Source: Kribbella catacumbae DSM 19601
GTDB taxonomy: Bacteria; Actinomycetota; Actinomycetes; Propionibacteriales; Kribbellaceae
NCBI RefSeq assembly: GCF_000372465.1
Contig: NZ_AQUZ01000020.1
Coordinates: forward strand, 81,418 to 145,417
Length of the DNA stretch: 64,000 nt
Direction of reading: 5' to 3'
Shown: positions 1 to 7,908 of the stretch, piece after piece
Position numbering within the stretch: position 1 is the first letter of the stretch
Layout: the number at the start of each line of letters is the position of its first letter
The notes under the pieces: model-generated
Told to the model about the DNA's origin: nothing
Database searches by the model: none
Seen by the model: only the letters and a program-made list of their open reading frames with translations
Made by a program: the position numbers and the translations under genes

Positions 1-1539
1 GCTCGCTCCGGCGGTGCGGAGCTGCATCACGTTGTGGGCGGCGCCGTAGAGCGGCCAGGTCGGGGCGTTCTGGACGTTGGGGTTGCCGTTGTGGGCGAAG
101 GCGGCCCAGTAGCGCATCATCTGGCCGGAGAGCTTCTCCTGCGCCTTTGTCAGTGGCCGTTCGCCCAAGGTGAAGTCGAACAGGTAGGCCAGCTCGGCGC
201 TGTGCCCGTTCGACACGTCCTCGCCGGGCACGCGGAATCCGTAGAGCGTCGGCGAGGTGGGGTCGTTGAACTCATAGCGATACGTCGGCACCTTGGTCGC
301 GAGCAGCTGCGCGGACTGATCGTTCGCGCACGCGCGCTGCGAGTCGGTCTGCACCTGTGTGATGGCATCCCAGGGGCTCTTGAACTTGCTCAGCGGATAC
401 AGCCGCAGTACGCCGTCTGCCTTGGCGCCGTACGTCTTGCCGACCAGGTCGTAATAGCCCTGTTCGGTGATCCCGGCGAGTGCTGTCGAGGTCAGCCGGT
501 TCTCGGACTTGGTGTTCCCGGTCAGCACCGGGACCGCGTTCCAGCTGCCGTCGTCGAACGCCTGCCGGAACGTCTTCGGTAGCAGCTCGCCGCCGACCTT
601 GGAACCGCCGGAGTAGTTGGCCTGGTTCGAGACGAGCGTTCCGGGCCAGGCCTTCCGCAGGCAGGCGACAACCGTTGCGTTGTCGGTGCAGCCCACCGAC
701 TGGGCGAACTTGACGCCGGTCTGCTCGCCGGCCGCCAGAGTGGTGCGGTTGGCCCCGCAGACCGAACTCTCGACGATCGCCTTGTGGAACAGGCCCTTCG
801 CCGTCGGCATGACGAGCATGTCGCAGACGGATCCACCGCCGGCCGACTGTCCGTAGATCGTCACGTTGCCCGGGTCACCGCCGAAGTTGGCGATGTTGTC
901 GCGGACCCACTGCAGCGACTTCAGCTGATCCATCCGGGCGTAGTTGCCGGACCCGCCGGGCGTGACCGCGCTGAGGGCGGGATGAGCGAGGAACCCGAGC
1001 GCGCCGAGCCGGTAGTTGATCGAGATGACGATGGTGTTGGTCATCGCGGCCGGCGTGCCACCGCCGTAGATGACACCGGTGCCCTGGGTGGACCCGCCTC
1101 CGTGGAACCACACCATCACGGGCAGTTTCGCGTTCTTCGCGAGTTGGGCCGGCCGGTAGACGTCGAGGTACAGGCAGTCCTCGCTGATGGGCTGCTCCTC
1201 GCGGACCCCGGTGGGCTCGAACTGCACGCACGCGGGTGATTGGCGATCCGCCGGACGGATACCCTGCCAGGACGCGGGCGCGGCCGGGGGAGCGAAGCGC
1301 AGCTCGCGCAGCGGCGGCGCGGCGTACGGCAGGCCGAGGAATTCGTCGTACGACGGTTTCCCGACGCCACGGACGAGCCCACTGGTCGTCTTGATGACAG
1401 GATCGCCGCCCCGCGCCTGGTCAACTCCGGTCACAGCGGCGGGGACGGTGGCGGCGGGGAGCAGGGCCGAGGCACCGACGGTCAGAACGGTGACGGCGGC
1501 TGCCATGGCGGACAGTTGGTGTTTGGACGGGAATCTCAC
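1..1539 (-). CDS. Secreted type-B carboxylesterase (3' end outside window)
   Basis: An alpha/beta-hydrolase of the carboxylesterase type B (para-nitrobenzyl esterase) family, expected to hydrolyse carboxylic esters outside the cell. I translated it from the GTG at 1539, which has AAGGAG six bases upstream. The N-terminus is a signal peptide (basic start, then an Ala/Val/Leu-rich stretch ending about residue 36). Family motifs follow: SEDCLYLDVY, the oxyanion-hole HGGG, and the nucleophile elbow GQSAGGG. The frame stays open for 513 codons to the window edge, so only a short C-terminal part is missing. It lies downstream of a ROK regulator in the same direction, with a 290-bp gap that holds repeated operator-like motifs. 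A later ATG at 1506 would remove the charged start of the signal peptide and is less likely. Confidence 0.88.
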   Translation of the reverse strand, partial: MRFPSKHQLSAMAAAVTVLTVGASALLPAATVPAAVTGVDQARGGDPVIKTTSGLVRGVGKPSYDEFLGLPYAAPPLRELRFAPPAAPASWQGIRPADRQSPACVQFEPTGVREEQPISEDCLYLDVYRPAQLAKNAKLPVMVWFHGGGSTQGTGVIYGGGTPAAMTNTIVISINYRLGALGFLAHPALSAVTPGGSGNYARMDQLKSLQWVRDNIANFGGDPGNVTIYGQSAGGGSVCDMLVMPTAKGLFHKAIVESSVCGANRTTLAAGEQTGVKFAQSVGCTDNATVVACLRKAWPGTLVSNQANYSGGSKVGGELLPKTFRQAFDDGSWNAVPVLTGNTKSENRLTSTALAGITEQGYYDLVGKTYGAKADGVLRLYPLSKFKSPWDAITQVQTDSQRACANDQSAQLLATKVPTYRYEFNDPTSPTLYGFRVPGEDVSNGHSAELAYLFDFTLGERPLTKAQEKLSGQMMRYWAAFAHNGNPNVQNAPTWPLYGAAHNVMQLRTAGAS

Positions 1540-1656
1540 GTGAATCTCCTTGTGCACTGGGGACAGCACAAAACCTGCGGACCTAGGGAGATCGCCGGGG
1601 GTGGGTGTCAGGGCGCGACGCCGCGCTTCTAGGCCTGAGCTGGGTGCTGCGCAACA

Positions 1657-1702
1657 CCCCGTTGAGACCCCCGTTGTCGCTGGCATCCCCGTTGTAACGG
1701 GG
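1657..1702. promoter_or_regulatory. Operator-like repeats upstream of the esterase
   Basis: The 8-mer CCCCGTTG occurs three times, at 1657, 1669 and 1687. The last copy forms a perfect dyad with 7-bp arms, CCCCGTT (1687-1693) and AACGGGG (1696-1702). The cluster sits 120-180 bp upstream of the esterase start. It may be a binding site for the neighbouring ROK regulator or another repressor. The rest of the gap 1540-1831 shows nothing else I recognise. Confidence 0.45.
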
Positions 1703-1831
1703 GCGATGACCAGCGATTGAGTTCAGAGCTTAGAGAGAAGATTTCTGACGTGTCAATGGCGGAATACGGGACTATGAAGGGCGTATTACGTCAACGGAAC
1801 TGATATTTATCTGCCGGTTTCGAAGGCCCTG

Positions 1832-2974
1832 CTACTCGACCAGGCCGAACGCCACAGCGACGCCGCCGAGCACCTCAGCGTGATCCCCACAGGCGGCGAC
1901 GGTCACGACAAGGTCGCGCATGGCAGCGGGTTGGCAGTAGCGGTCCAGCGCGTCCTGGATGCCTCGCACAACAGGACCGCCGAGTGAGCCGAGCGCACCG
2001 CCGACCACGATCGCCTCCGGGTTCAGCGTCGTCACCACGGCAGACAGCGCCCGGCCGATGGTGCGGCCGGCGTCGCTGAGCAGTGCCTGCGTCCCGGGAT
2101 CACCCGAGTCGGCGAGACGCACCAGATCGGTGAAGTCGAGGGGGCTGTCGTGGGCCGGCTGCAGCGCCCTTAGCAGAGCGGCGCTGGAGGCGATCGTCTC
2201 CAGGCAGCCGCGGTTCCCGCAGAGGCAGACCTCACCGTCGTCGACCACCCGGATGTGGCCGATATCGCCCGCGTAGCCACGGCCCTGGAAGAGGCGTCCG
2301 CCGAGGATCAGGCCGGCCCCGACGCCGTGCGAGAGCTTGACGTAGATGAAGGTTCCGAACCGTGAGCCGGCGCCGAACGCCGCCTCGCCGACGGCGCCCA
2401 GGTCGGCGTCGTTGACGAAGCGGATCCGGTCGGTGTAGCTGTCCAGGCCGAGCGGATCCATCAGGTCCAGACCGGCGAACCTGGCCGCGGCCGGACGCCC
2501 GGATCGATCGAGTGGCGAGGGAACACCCACGGTGGCGCCGATGACACCGTCGGGGCTCACCCGGGCAGCGGCCGCGACCTCGGCAACCAGCCGGCGGGCC
2601 TGGCTCAGTGCGTGATCGGTGGCCGCTCGTTGCGCGAAGGCCACGACGCGTTCCTGCAGCACATGCCCGGCCGAGTCCGCGACGACGGCTCGCACGTGCG
2701 TGTGTCCGATGTCGACGCTCAAGGCATGACCGCTGGGTGGGGTGAGCGCGAGCAGCTGTGACGGCCGGCCCTTGGTCGTGCCGGATGTGTACTTGCCGAC
2801 CTCGCGGATGGTGCCGTCGTCGAGCAGCTCCGTCACGATGCTCGAGATCGTCGGCCGGGACAGGCCGGTGGCCCGGATCAGGTCGGCGCGGTTGGCGGAT
2901 CCGTGGTCGCGCAGTACCCCGAGAATGTGCACCCGGTGGAGCTCACGCGCAGCGTCACGACGTCCTGCGGCCAT
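1832..2974 (-). CDS. ROK-family transcriptional regulator (NagC/XylR type)
   Basis: A 380-residue regulator with an N-terminal winged helix-turn-helix (about residues 12-75; GLSRPTISSIVTELLDDG) followed by a sugar-kinase-like ROK domain. The ROK signature is visible: DIGHTHVRAVVAD near residue 90, and the zinc-site motif CLCGNRGCLE near residue 250. Such proteins repress sugar-catabolic genes and are released by the sugar or its phosphate. Length matches the family. It probably controls its own promoter and possibly the esterase downstream; the sugar ligand cannot be read from the sequence. The start is ATG at 2974. Confidence 0.88.
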   Translation of the reverse strand: MAAGRRDAARELHRVHILGVLRDHGSANRADLIRATGLSRPTISSIVTELLDDGTIREVGKYTSGTTKGRPSQLLALTPPSGHALSVDIGHTHVRAVVADSAGHVLQERVVAFAQRAATDHALSQARRLVAEVAAAARVSPDGVIGATVGVPSPLDRSGRPAAARFAGLDLMDPLGLDSYTDRIRFVNDADLGAVGEAAFGAGSRFGTFIYVKLSHGVGAGLILGGRLFQGRGYAGDIGHIRVVDDGEVCLCGNRGCLETIASSAALLRALQPAHDSPLDFTDLVRLADSGDPGTQALLSDAGRTIGRALSAVVTTLNPEAIVVGGALGSLGGPVVRGIQDALDRYCQPAAMRDLVVTVAACGDHAEVLGGVAVAFGLVE

Positions 2975-3048
2975 AGCTCAGAGGTTAGCAGTTTTGTCGC
3001 CAAGCTTTACTGAAGTACTGCACCCAGGACGAGCGGAAGAGTCAATTT

Positions 3049-3060
3049 CTTGAATTCAAG
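3049..3060. promoter_or_regulatory. Palindrome upstream of the ROK gene
   Basis: CTTGAATTCAAG is a perfect 12-bp palindrome about 75 bp upstream of the ROK start and between that start and the convergent end of the NlpC/P60 gene. An AT-rich palindrome in such a GC-rich context is a reasonable autoregulatory operator candidate, but nothing else supports it. Confidence 0.25.
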
Positions 3061-3106
3061 CCCTGATGCCAAGCGCTGCGGACACCGGGCGGGCGCAGTG
3101 CCGGGG

Positions 3107-3973
3107 TTACAGGCGGGCGGTGGCGACCAGGGTTTGGAGTCGCTCGGGGAGGAGCGGTTCGTTTTCCAGGCGTTTGCCGGTTTCCGAGGCGTGCAGCATG
3201 CCTTGCGGAGAGACGAAGCCCACGTGGTGGACCTTCTTGCCGGGGCGGCCGAAGAAGTAGACGTCGCCGGCCCGCGCCTCGTCTTGGGAGATCTGCTCCA
3301 GCGCCGCGCACTGGTCATGAGCATCGCGCGGGATCCGCTGCCCCAGAACTCTGCTGACGGCGTGGATGAGACCCGAGCAGTCGAGCCCGTACGTCGAAGT
3401 ACCGCCCCAGAGGTAATCGAGACCGAGGAAGAGCGAACCCAGGCGGATCCGGTCGTCCGGTACGGCGGGGGAGTCGACCGGGCGCAGTACCTCATCCGCA
3501 AGCCAGCCGGAGCCGCCGTCGGGAAGCGCGACGCGAGTGAAGCCATCCGCGTGATCCACCGATGCCAGGATCGTCGCGAACGACAGCTCGGCAACATGCC
3601 CCGACCCCGGCTCCGAGAACAGTTCAGCGGTCGGGACCGTCACAGCGACAGGCGCGGTCGCGCTCCCCGGCAGCTCACCGAGATGGCTCGACGGCACCCA
3701 ACCGGGGTACCCGAGATCGTCGGCCGAGGACGGTTGCCACGGCGCGATGATCTCGGACCAGCCGTTCCGCTCGGAGCGCACGATTACGGGCTCGGCGAAC
3801 AGCAGTTGGGTCAGGGTCCGGTCGTGCAGACCCAGGCGGCTCTCGACATCCATGGCCTTCGCCCAGGCGGCGACATCTGGCTGGGCGGCGGTCGCCGGAG
3901 CGTCGATGTCACGCGGTGCGTCCGGGGAAGTCCATACGGTGCTGACCGGGACTTTGGCGGCGGCTAGCTTCAT
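3107..3973 (-). CDS. NlpC/P60 muropeptide endopeptidase (YkfC-like)
   Basis: A 288-residue cysteine peptidase resembling gamma-D-glutamyl-L-diamino-acid endopeptidase YkfC, which trims cell-wall peptides in the cytoplasm. There is no signal peptide. The first 165 residues look like two SH3b-type domains. The NlpC/P60 domain follows, with Cys199 in LDCSGL, His249/His250 in VHHVGF and His261 as the likely catalytic set. In Bacillus the ykf genes pair this enzyme with L-Ala-D/L-Glu epimerase, and here the epimerase gene lies directly upstream in the same direction. A TnpB-only insertion now separates the two genes. Before insertion this ATG would have overlapped the epimerase stop by 4 bp. The insertion leaves the ATG with a poor ribosome-binding site, so expression may be reduced. 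Confidence 0.87.
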   Translation of the reverse strand: MKLAAAKVPVSTVWTSPDAPRDIDAPATAAQPDVAAWAKAMDVESRLGLHDRTLTQLLFAEPVIVRSERNGWSEIIAPWQPSSADDLGYPGWVPSSHLGELPGSATAPVAVTVPTAELFSEPGSGHVAELSFATILASVDHADGFTRVALPDGGSGWLADEVLRPVDSPAVPDDRIRLGSLFLGLDYLWGGTSTYGLDCSGLIHAVSRVLGQRIPRDAHDQCAALEQISQDEARAGDVYFFGRPGKKVHHVGFVSPQGMLHASETGKRLENEPLLPERLQTLVATARL

Positions 3974-4959
3974 CGGATTCGCCGCGGGGAAAACCCGTCC
4001 TTCAAGGTGGAGAGGTACCGCGACTGCCTCCCTTCGGGGATCGGGGATTGTCGGTCCCGGCTGATTGGGTTGGTGGTGTGTCCCGGTTCCGGATGTACCC
4101 GACTCCCGCGCAGCAGACCGCGTTGCTGGAGCAGTGCGGGCACGCCCGATACGTGTGGAACCTGGCGCTTGAGCAGTGGTCGATGTGGACGCATGACAAA
4201 GGCGCGACGCGGGGCTACGTCAAGCAGGCACGGCAACTGACCGAGGCGCGAGCCGAGTTCGGGTGGTTGCGGGCGGGGTCGCAGACGGTGCAGCAGCAGG
4301 CGCTGCGGGACTTCGGCCAGGCCGTCAGGAACTTCTACGCAGGGACCCACCGGCGCCCGACCTGGCGTAGAGCCGGGCTGCACGAGGGATTCCGTATCGT
4401 CGGTGGTCAGGCGTCCCGGGTAGTGAAGCTGAACCGGAAGTGGGCCGCGGTGAACGTCCCGAAGGTCGGCTGGGTGCGGTTCCGGCTTTCCCGTGCCGTT
4501 CCGGATGCGAAGTCGTACCGCATCACCCGTGACCGGATGGGCCGCTGGCACCTCGCCTTCGCCGGCATCCCCGAGCCGATCCCCGCGCCGGGTACGGGCG
4601 AGGTCGTCGGCGTCGACCGCGGCATCCTCGCCAACGGGTGGGGCGACATGGTGAACCGTCTGGAGCACAAGGCCGCAGGACGGGTCGAGAAAGTGAACCC
4701 CGCGTACACGTCGCAGACCTGCAGCGCCTGTGGGCATCGCGCACCGGACAACCGCGAGAGCCAAGCGGTCTTCCGGTGCGTAGCCTGCGGACACCGGGCC
4801 AACGCGGACGTGAACGCGGCAGTCAATATCGCGGCCGGACGGGCCGTCAGCGCACGCCGAGAGACGCCCGTACGGGTCTCGCTGAAGCGTGAACCTCAAC
4901 ACGCTACCTCCACGTAGTAGTTGGAATCCCCCGTTCTTCAGGACAGGGGAGGACGTCAA
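3974..4959 (+). mobile_element. TnpB-only IS200/IS605-type insertion element
   Basis: A 986-bp insertion containing tnpB and no Y1 transposase gene. Left-end and right-end hairpin regions are visible (about 3990-4013 and 4928-4948; both contain a short CTTCA-centred hairpin), and the right end finishes in GTCAA. Removing 3974-4959 joins TTCAT to GCGGTCAAG. This restores a 4-bp ATGA overlap between the flanking epimerase and endopeptidase genes. The boundaries are therefore set by gene reconstruction: no target duplication, and TTCAT as the target-adjacent motif, comparable with TTGAT of ISDra2. The element is transcribed opposite to the operon it interrupts. Confidence 0.85.
4078..4917 (+). 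CDS. tnpB: TnpB-type RNA-guided nuclease, internally deleted
   Basis: OrfB/TnpB family of IS200/IS605 elements, normally an RNA-guided DNA endonuclease. The N-terminal RFRMYPTPAQ motif, the central beta-barrel region (NVPKVGWVRFRLSRA) and the C-terminal zinc ribbon are present; the ribbon has cysteine pairs CSAC and CVAC, followed by NADVNAAVNIAAGR with the RuvC-III Asp. The RuvC-I Asp is in VVGVDRG, but that motif runs directly into ILANGWGDMV, which in full-length relatives lies roughly 100 residues later. The segment with the RuvC-II glutamate (the VEDL-type motif) is missing, so the protein should be nuclease-dead. GTG 4078 gives the canonical start; TTG 4048 in the same frame is the alternative. 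No frameshift is seen. Confidence 0.88.
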   Translation: MSRFRMYPTPAQQTALLEQCGHARYVWNLALEQWSMWTHDKGATRGYVKQARQLTEARAEFGWLRAGSQTVQQQALRDFGQAVRNFYAGTHRRPTWRRAGLHEGFRIVGGQASRVVKLNRKWAAVNVPKVGWVRFRLSRAVPDAKSYRITRDRMGRWHLAFAGIPEPIPAPGTGEVVGVDRGILANGWGDMVNRLEHKAAGRVEKVNPAYTSQTCSACGHRAPDNRESQAVFRCVACGHRANADVNAAVNIAAGRAVSARRETPVRVSLKREPQHATST

Positions 4960-4979
4960 GCGGTCAAGCCTGTCACGCC
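4860..4979 (+). ncRNA. Predicted omega RNA (reRNA) scaffold and guide
   Basis: TnpB elements make a guide RNA overlapping the end of tnpB and the right end, with the guide copied from DNA just outside the element. Here the right-end hairpin (4928-4948) and terminal GTCAA (4955-4959) are in the expected place. The guide would be the epimerase 3' sequence from 4960. The 5' end of the RNA is only an estimate. Confidence 0.4.
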
Positions 4980-6023
4980 GAGTCCAGCCGCCGTCGGCAG
5001 GTGGATCACGGAGCCCTCGTAGCGGATCCCGCCAAGGAGCGGCGGCTCCTTCAGCCACCAGGCGGCGTCCAGATCGTTGACCGCGCTCGTCGGGTACGCC
5101 GCGACGAGCGCCGCCGCCGCGCCGACGCCCACGTGGCTCTCCATCATCGATCCGACGATCGTGCCGACGCCGTGGTCGCGCGCCAACTCCAGCAGGGTCC
5201 GGGCCGGCCCGAGTCCGCCGCACTTGGCGAGCTTCACGTTGACCAGATCAGCCGCGCCATGCCGGATCACCGCCACCAGGTCCCGTACGCCGTACACGGA
5301 CTCGTCGGCCAGGATCGGCGTACTGACCCGGTCGGTGATCCAGGCCATCCCCTCGAGATCGGCCGCGACGACGGGCTGCTCGACGAATTCGATGTCGCAC
5401 CCTTCGTCCTCCAGGGCGCGAATCGCGGTGACCGCATCGCGCCGACTCCAGCCCTGGTTGGCATCCAGCCGAATCCGCGGATCCGGCCCGACCGCCTCGC
5501 GCACGCGGCGTACCCGATGGAAGTCTTCGCTCGCGTCACCCGTGCCGACCTTGACCTTCAGTACGTCGAACCCGTCGGCGATCCGGTCAATCCCCGCCGC
5601 CGCGAGCGACTCGGCGTCCCCGGCAGACAACGTCACATCGGTCTGGACCGTCCCGACGGTGGAACCGAGGAAGCCGTGCAAAGTCTGCCCGCGCCGGCGT
5701 GCGATGAGGTCATGCAGGGCGACATCCACCGCCGCTTTCGCCCCGAAGTTGCCTTGCGCGGCGCCTTGGATCCGTCGCAATGCCTCGGTGAAGTCGTCAG
5801 GCTCGAGCCCGGCCAGTGCTGAGGCGATGGGACCTTCGACACACGCCTGGGCTCCGGCGAGCGACTCGCCGGTCACCTTCCAGACCTGCGGCGCCTCGCC
5901 CCAGCCGGTCAGCGAACCGTCGGTGAGCTCGACCAGCAGCGAGTCGGCGTGGGTCGCAGTACGCAGCGCTGTCACGAAAGGGGTGTGCAGCGGTGCAGAG
6001 ATCAGGCGGGTTGCGAGCTTCAC
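4956..6023 (-). CDS. L-Ala-D/L-Glu (dipeptide) epimerase
   Basis: Enolase-superfamily dipeptide epimerase (YcjG/YkfB type) that interconverts L-Ala-D-Glu and L-Ala-L-Glu so that cell-wall peptides can be used as amino acids. At 355 residues it has normal length. The acid/base lysines are in KVKVG and in VNVKLAKCGG. Metal ligands are in RLDANQGW, FVEQPV and ILADESV. The C-terminal DLDAAWW segment is typical of dipeptide epimerases. Its start ATG overlaps the stop of the upstream serine-hydrolase gene by 4 bp. The last Ala codon and stop are now formed partly by the inserted element's right end, without changing the protein. Confidence 0.9.
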   Translation of the reverse strand: MKLATRLISAPLHTPFVTALRTATHADSLLVELTDGSLTGWGEAPQVWKVTGESLAGAQACVEGPIASALAGLEPDDFTEALRRIQGAAQGNFGAKAAVDVALHDLIARRRGQTLHGFLGSTVGTVQTDVTLSAGDAESLAAAGIDRIADGFDVLKVKVGTGDASEDFHRVRRVREAVGPDPRIRLDANQGWSRRDAVTAIRALEDEGCDIEFVEQPVVAADLEGMAWITDRVSTPILADESVYGVRDLVAVIRHGAADLVNVKLAKCGGLGPARTLLELARDHGVGTIVGSMMESHVGVGAAAALVAAYPTSAVNDLDAAWWLKEPPLLGGIRYEGSVIHLPTAAGLGVTGLTA

Positions 6024-6841
6024 CGGATCGCCTCCAGATCGTGTCGATGGGTCCAGGCCTCGGCCGCGATGCCGGCGATCAGCTTCTGCGCCTCGGGATC
6101 GGGCAGCTCGGACGTCGTACAGACAACCACCACGAAGGCCTCGGCGTCCGGAGGCCGGACGATGCCGCCGTCGTGCCGGATCCGGACGTCCCAGCCGTTC
6201 TTGTGCTCGACCCGGGTCCCTTCCGGTAGCAGCGCCGGGATCTCACCGTTCCAGGTGTTGCCCGCGAGCAGGTCGCGCACGTAGTCGCCCGCGTCGCTCT
6301 TGTCATTGCCTACCGCAACCAAAACGGCCGCGAGGTCGGCCGGGCTCATCAGGTTGCTGATTCCCACGGCCTGCGCGGCCGCGTCGTCGATGCCACGGCG
6401 GATCACGCTCTCGCCGGACCCGTACTCGGCCAGTACTGCGTTCGCCGCGTCCACCCCGGTCTGTTCCAGCACGAGGTCGGTGGCGAGGTTGCTCGAGTTC
6501 GTGATCATCTCGGTCGCCAGCCAGCCGAGCGGCACCTGCTCGCCCAGCTTGGTCCAGGCGGCGGGCGCCTCGTCCTCGGCCGGGTTGACCCCGAACCGTC
6601 CGCCCGCCGCCGAAGCGAAGTCGTTGTGCACGGTGACGGGCTGGTCGAGCGCGAGTTCGCCGTACCCGACCTTGCGCATCATCGCGATCGCGACCGGCAG
6701 TTTCATCGTGCTGGCGGCGTAGTGAGTGCGCTCCGCGTGGTGACGAAACACCGCGTTTCCGTCGAGCCGGCCCAGCCAGACACCGAACTCGCCGCGCCCG
6801 GCGACCTCGAGGAGTTGGTCTGCGATTCCCATGATCGTCAC
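6020..6841 (-). CDS. Class A beta-lactamase-like serine hydrolase
   Basis: A 273-residue serine beta-lactamase/DD-peptidase-fold protein. The active-site SxxK is STMK (about residue 44), the second motif is SSN in MITNSSNLATD, and the third motif is HKNGW in place of the usual K[ST]G. There is no signal peptide, so it probably acts in the cytoplasm. It is the first gene of the muropeptide operon. A peptidase or amidase acting on wall fragments is therefore more likely than antibiotic resistance. The ATG at 6832 is an alternative start. It is divergent from cbiB with a 53-bp gap. Confidence 0.8.
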   Translation of the reverse strand: MTIMGIADQLLEVAGRGEFGVWLGRLDGNAVFRHHAERTHYAASTMKLPVAIAMMRKVGYGELALDQPVTVHNDFASAAGGRFGVNPAEDEAPAAWTKLGEQVPLGWLATEMITNSSNLATDLVLEQTGVDAANAVLAEYGSGESVIRRGIDDAAAQAVGISNLMSPADLAAVLVAVGNDKSDAGDYVRDLLAGNTWNGEIPALLPEGTRVEHKNGWDVRIRHDGGIVRPPDAEAFVVVVCTTSELPDPEAQKLIAGIAAEAWTHRHDLEAIR

Positions 6842-6894
6842 CCTTCCACACTGCGACCGCCCTTGAACTTGCCGGGCCTGGCAGACTTCGCGTC

Positions 6895-7908
6895 GTGTCC
6901 AGAGCCCTCGGTCTTCTCCTCGGCTTCGCCGCTGATCGCTGGCTGGGCGATCCGCGACGGTGCCATCCGGTGGCGGGCTTCGGCCAGGCGGCCGGACGGC
7001 TCGAGACCAGCCTGTACTCCGATTCGCGCGCTGCCGGTACGGCGTACGCGGGGCTGCTCGTCGGTTCGGTGACAGCGGCCGGTGTTGTCGCCGAGCGGCT
7101 GACCAAGGACCGGCCAGTCGCCCAGACGTTGCTGACGGCGGTTGCGACTTGGGCGGTGCTCGGCGGGCGCAGCCTGGAGCGCGAGGCCTCGGTGATGGCT
7201 GGGCATCTGGAGGCGAAGAATCTCGAAGCGGCTCGCGGGCGACTGAGCTACCTCTGCAGCCGGGATGCGACCGACCTGCCGGCGGATGAGTTGGCTCGCG
7301 CGACTGTCGAGTCGGTGGCGGAGAACACGTCGGATGCGACGGTTGCGCCGCTGTTTTGGGGTGGGCTGCTCGGCATCCCTGGGTTGATCGGGTATCGGGC
7401 GGTCAACACGCTTGACGCGATGGTCGGCTACAAGTCGGCGCGGTACCGGAACTTCGGCTGGGCGTCGGCGCGGCTCGACGATCTCGTCAACCTGGCGCCG
7501 GCGCGGGCATGCGCAGTACTGACTGGCCTGGTGTCCGGCCGGTTGGGTGAGTCGTGGCGAGTTTGGCATCGGGATGCGCCGCGACATCCCAGTCCTAACG
7601 CGGGGCCGGTCGAGGCGGCTTTCGCGGGGGCGCTCGATCTGCGGCTGGGTGGGAGCAACACCTACGGTTCCGAGGTGGAGGATCGCGGGACGCTGGGGGA
7701 TGGGCTTCCGCCTGGGGTCGGCGACATCCGGCGTACGGCGACGCTCGCTCGGCGCGTCTCCTGTGCGGCGGCGGTGACCGCGGCGATCCTGGCGGTGCGT
7801 CCGAAGGTTGGTCTTCGGATGCTTGGCCTTCGGGCGCCTGGTCTTCGGAGGCGTGATCGTCCGACGCGTGGTCTTCGGGTGCGGGGAGGGGAGCGGGCAT
7901 GCATTTGA
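6895..7908 (+). CDS. cbiB: Adenosylcobinamide-phosphate synthase CbiB/CobD
   Basis: An integral-membrane enzyme that attaches aminopropanol (or its phosphate) to adenosylcobyric acid, giving adenosylcobinamide (phosphate). The family landmarks are the N-terminal LGDPRRCHPVAGFG, ENTSDATVAPLFWGG and YRAVNTLDAMVGYKSARYRNFGW. The GTG start at 6895 gives 337 residues. The last 30 or so residues are an Arg/Gly/Leu repeat encoded by a five-unit 15-bp tandem repeat and are not part of the conserved fold. The gene overlaps the next one by 10 bp. It is the first cobalamin gene in the window. Confidence 0.9.
   Translation: MSRALGLLLGFAADRWLGDPRRCHPVAGFGQAAGRLETSLYSDSRAAGTAYAGLLVGSVTAAGVVAERLTKDRPVAQTLLTAVATWAVLGGRSLEREASVMAGHLEAKNLEAARGRLSYLCSRDATDLPADELARATVESVAENTSDATVAPLFWGGLLGIPGLIGYRAVNTLDAMVGYKSARYRNFGWASARLDDLVNLAPARACAVLTGLVSGRLGESWRVWHRDAPRHPSPNAGPVEAAFAGALDLRLGGSNTYGSEVEDRGTLGDGLPPGVGDIRRTATLARRVSCAAAVTAAILAVRPKVGLRMLGLRAPGLRRRDRPTRGLRVRGGERACI
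7808..7882 (+). repeat. Five-unit 15-bp coding minisatellite
   Basis: Five consecutive 15-bp units (7808, 7823, 7838, 7853, 7868) follow the pattern TTGGTCTTCGGATGC with a few substitutions; the fourth unit is most diverged. The 15-bp period preserves the reading frame and encodes the repetitive tail of CbiB. Confidence 0.85.

Noticed and set aside
5077..6360. 427-codon open frame on the + strand opposite the epimerase and serine hydrolase
   Set aside because: Ser/Arg/Pro-rich translation with no family motifs; the minus-strand frames carry complete enzyme motifs and 4-bp overlaps.
6020..6841. Antibiotic-resistance beta-lactamase
   Set aside because: No signal peptide, an atypical third motif, and membership in a muropeptide operon argue for a wall-fragment hydrolase.
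7808..7882. CRISPR-like array
   Set aside because: Units are contiguous 15-bp repeats without spacers and lie inside a coding frame.
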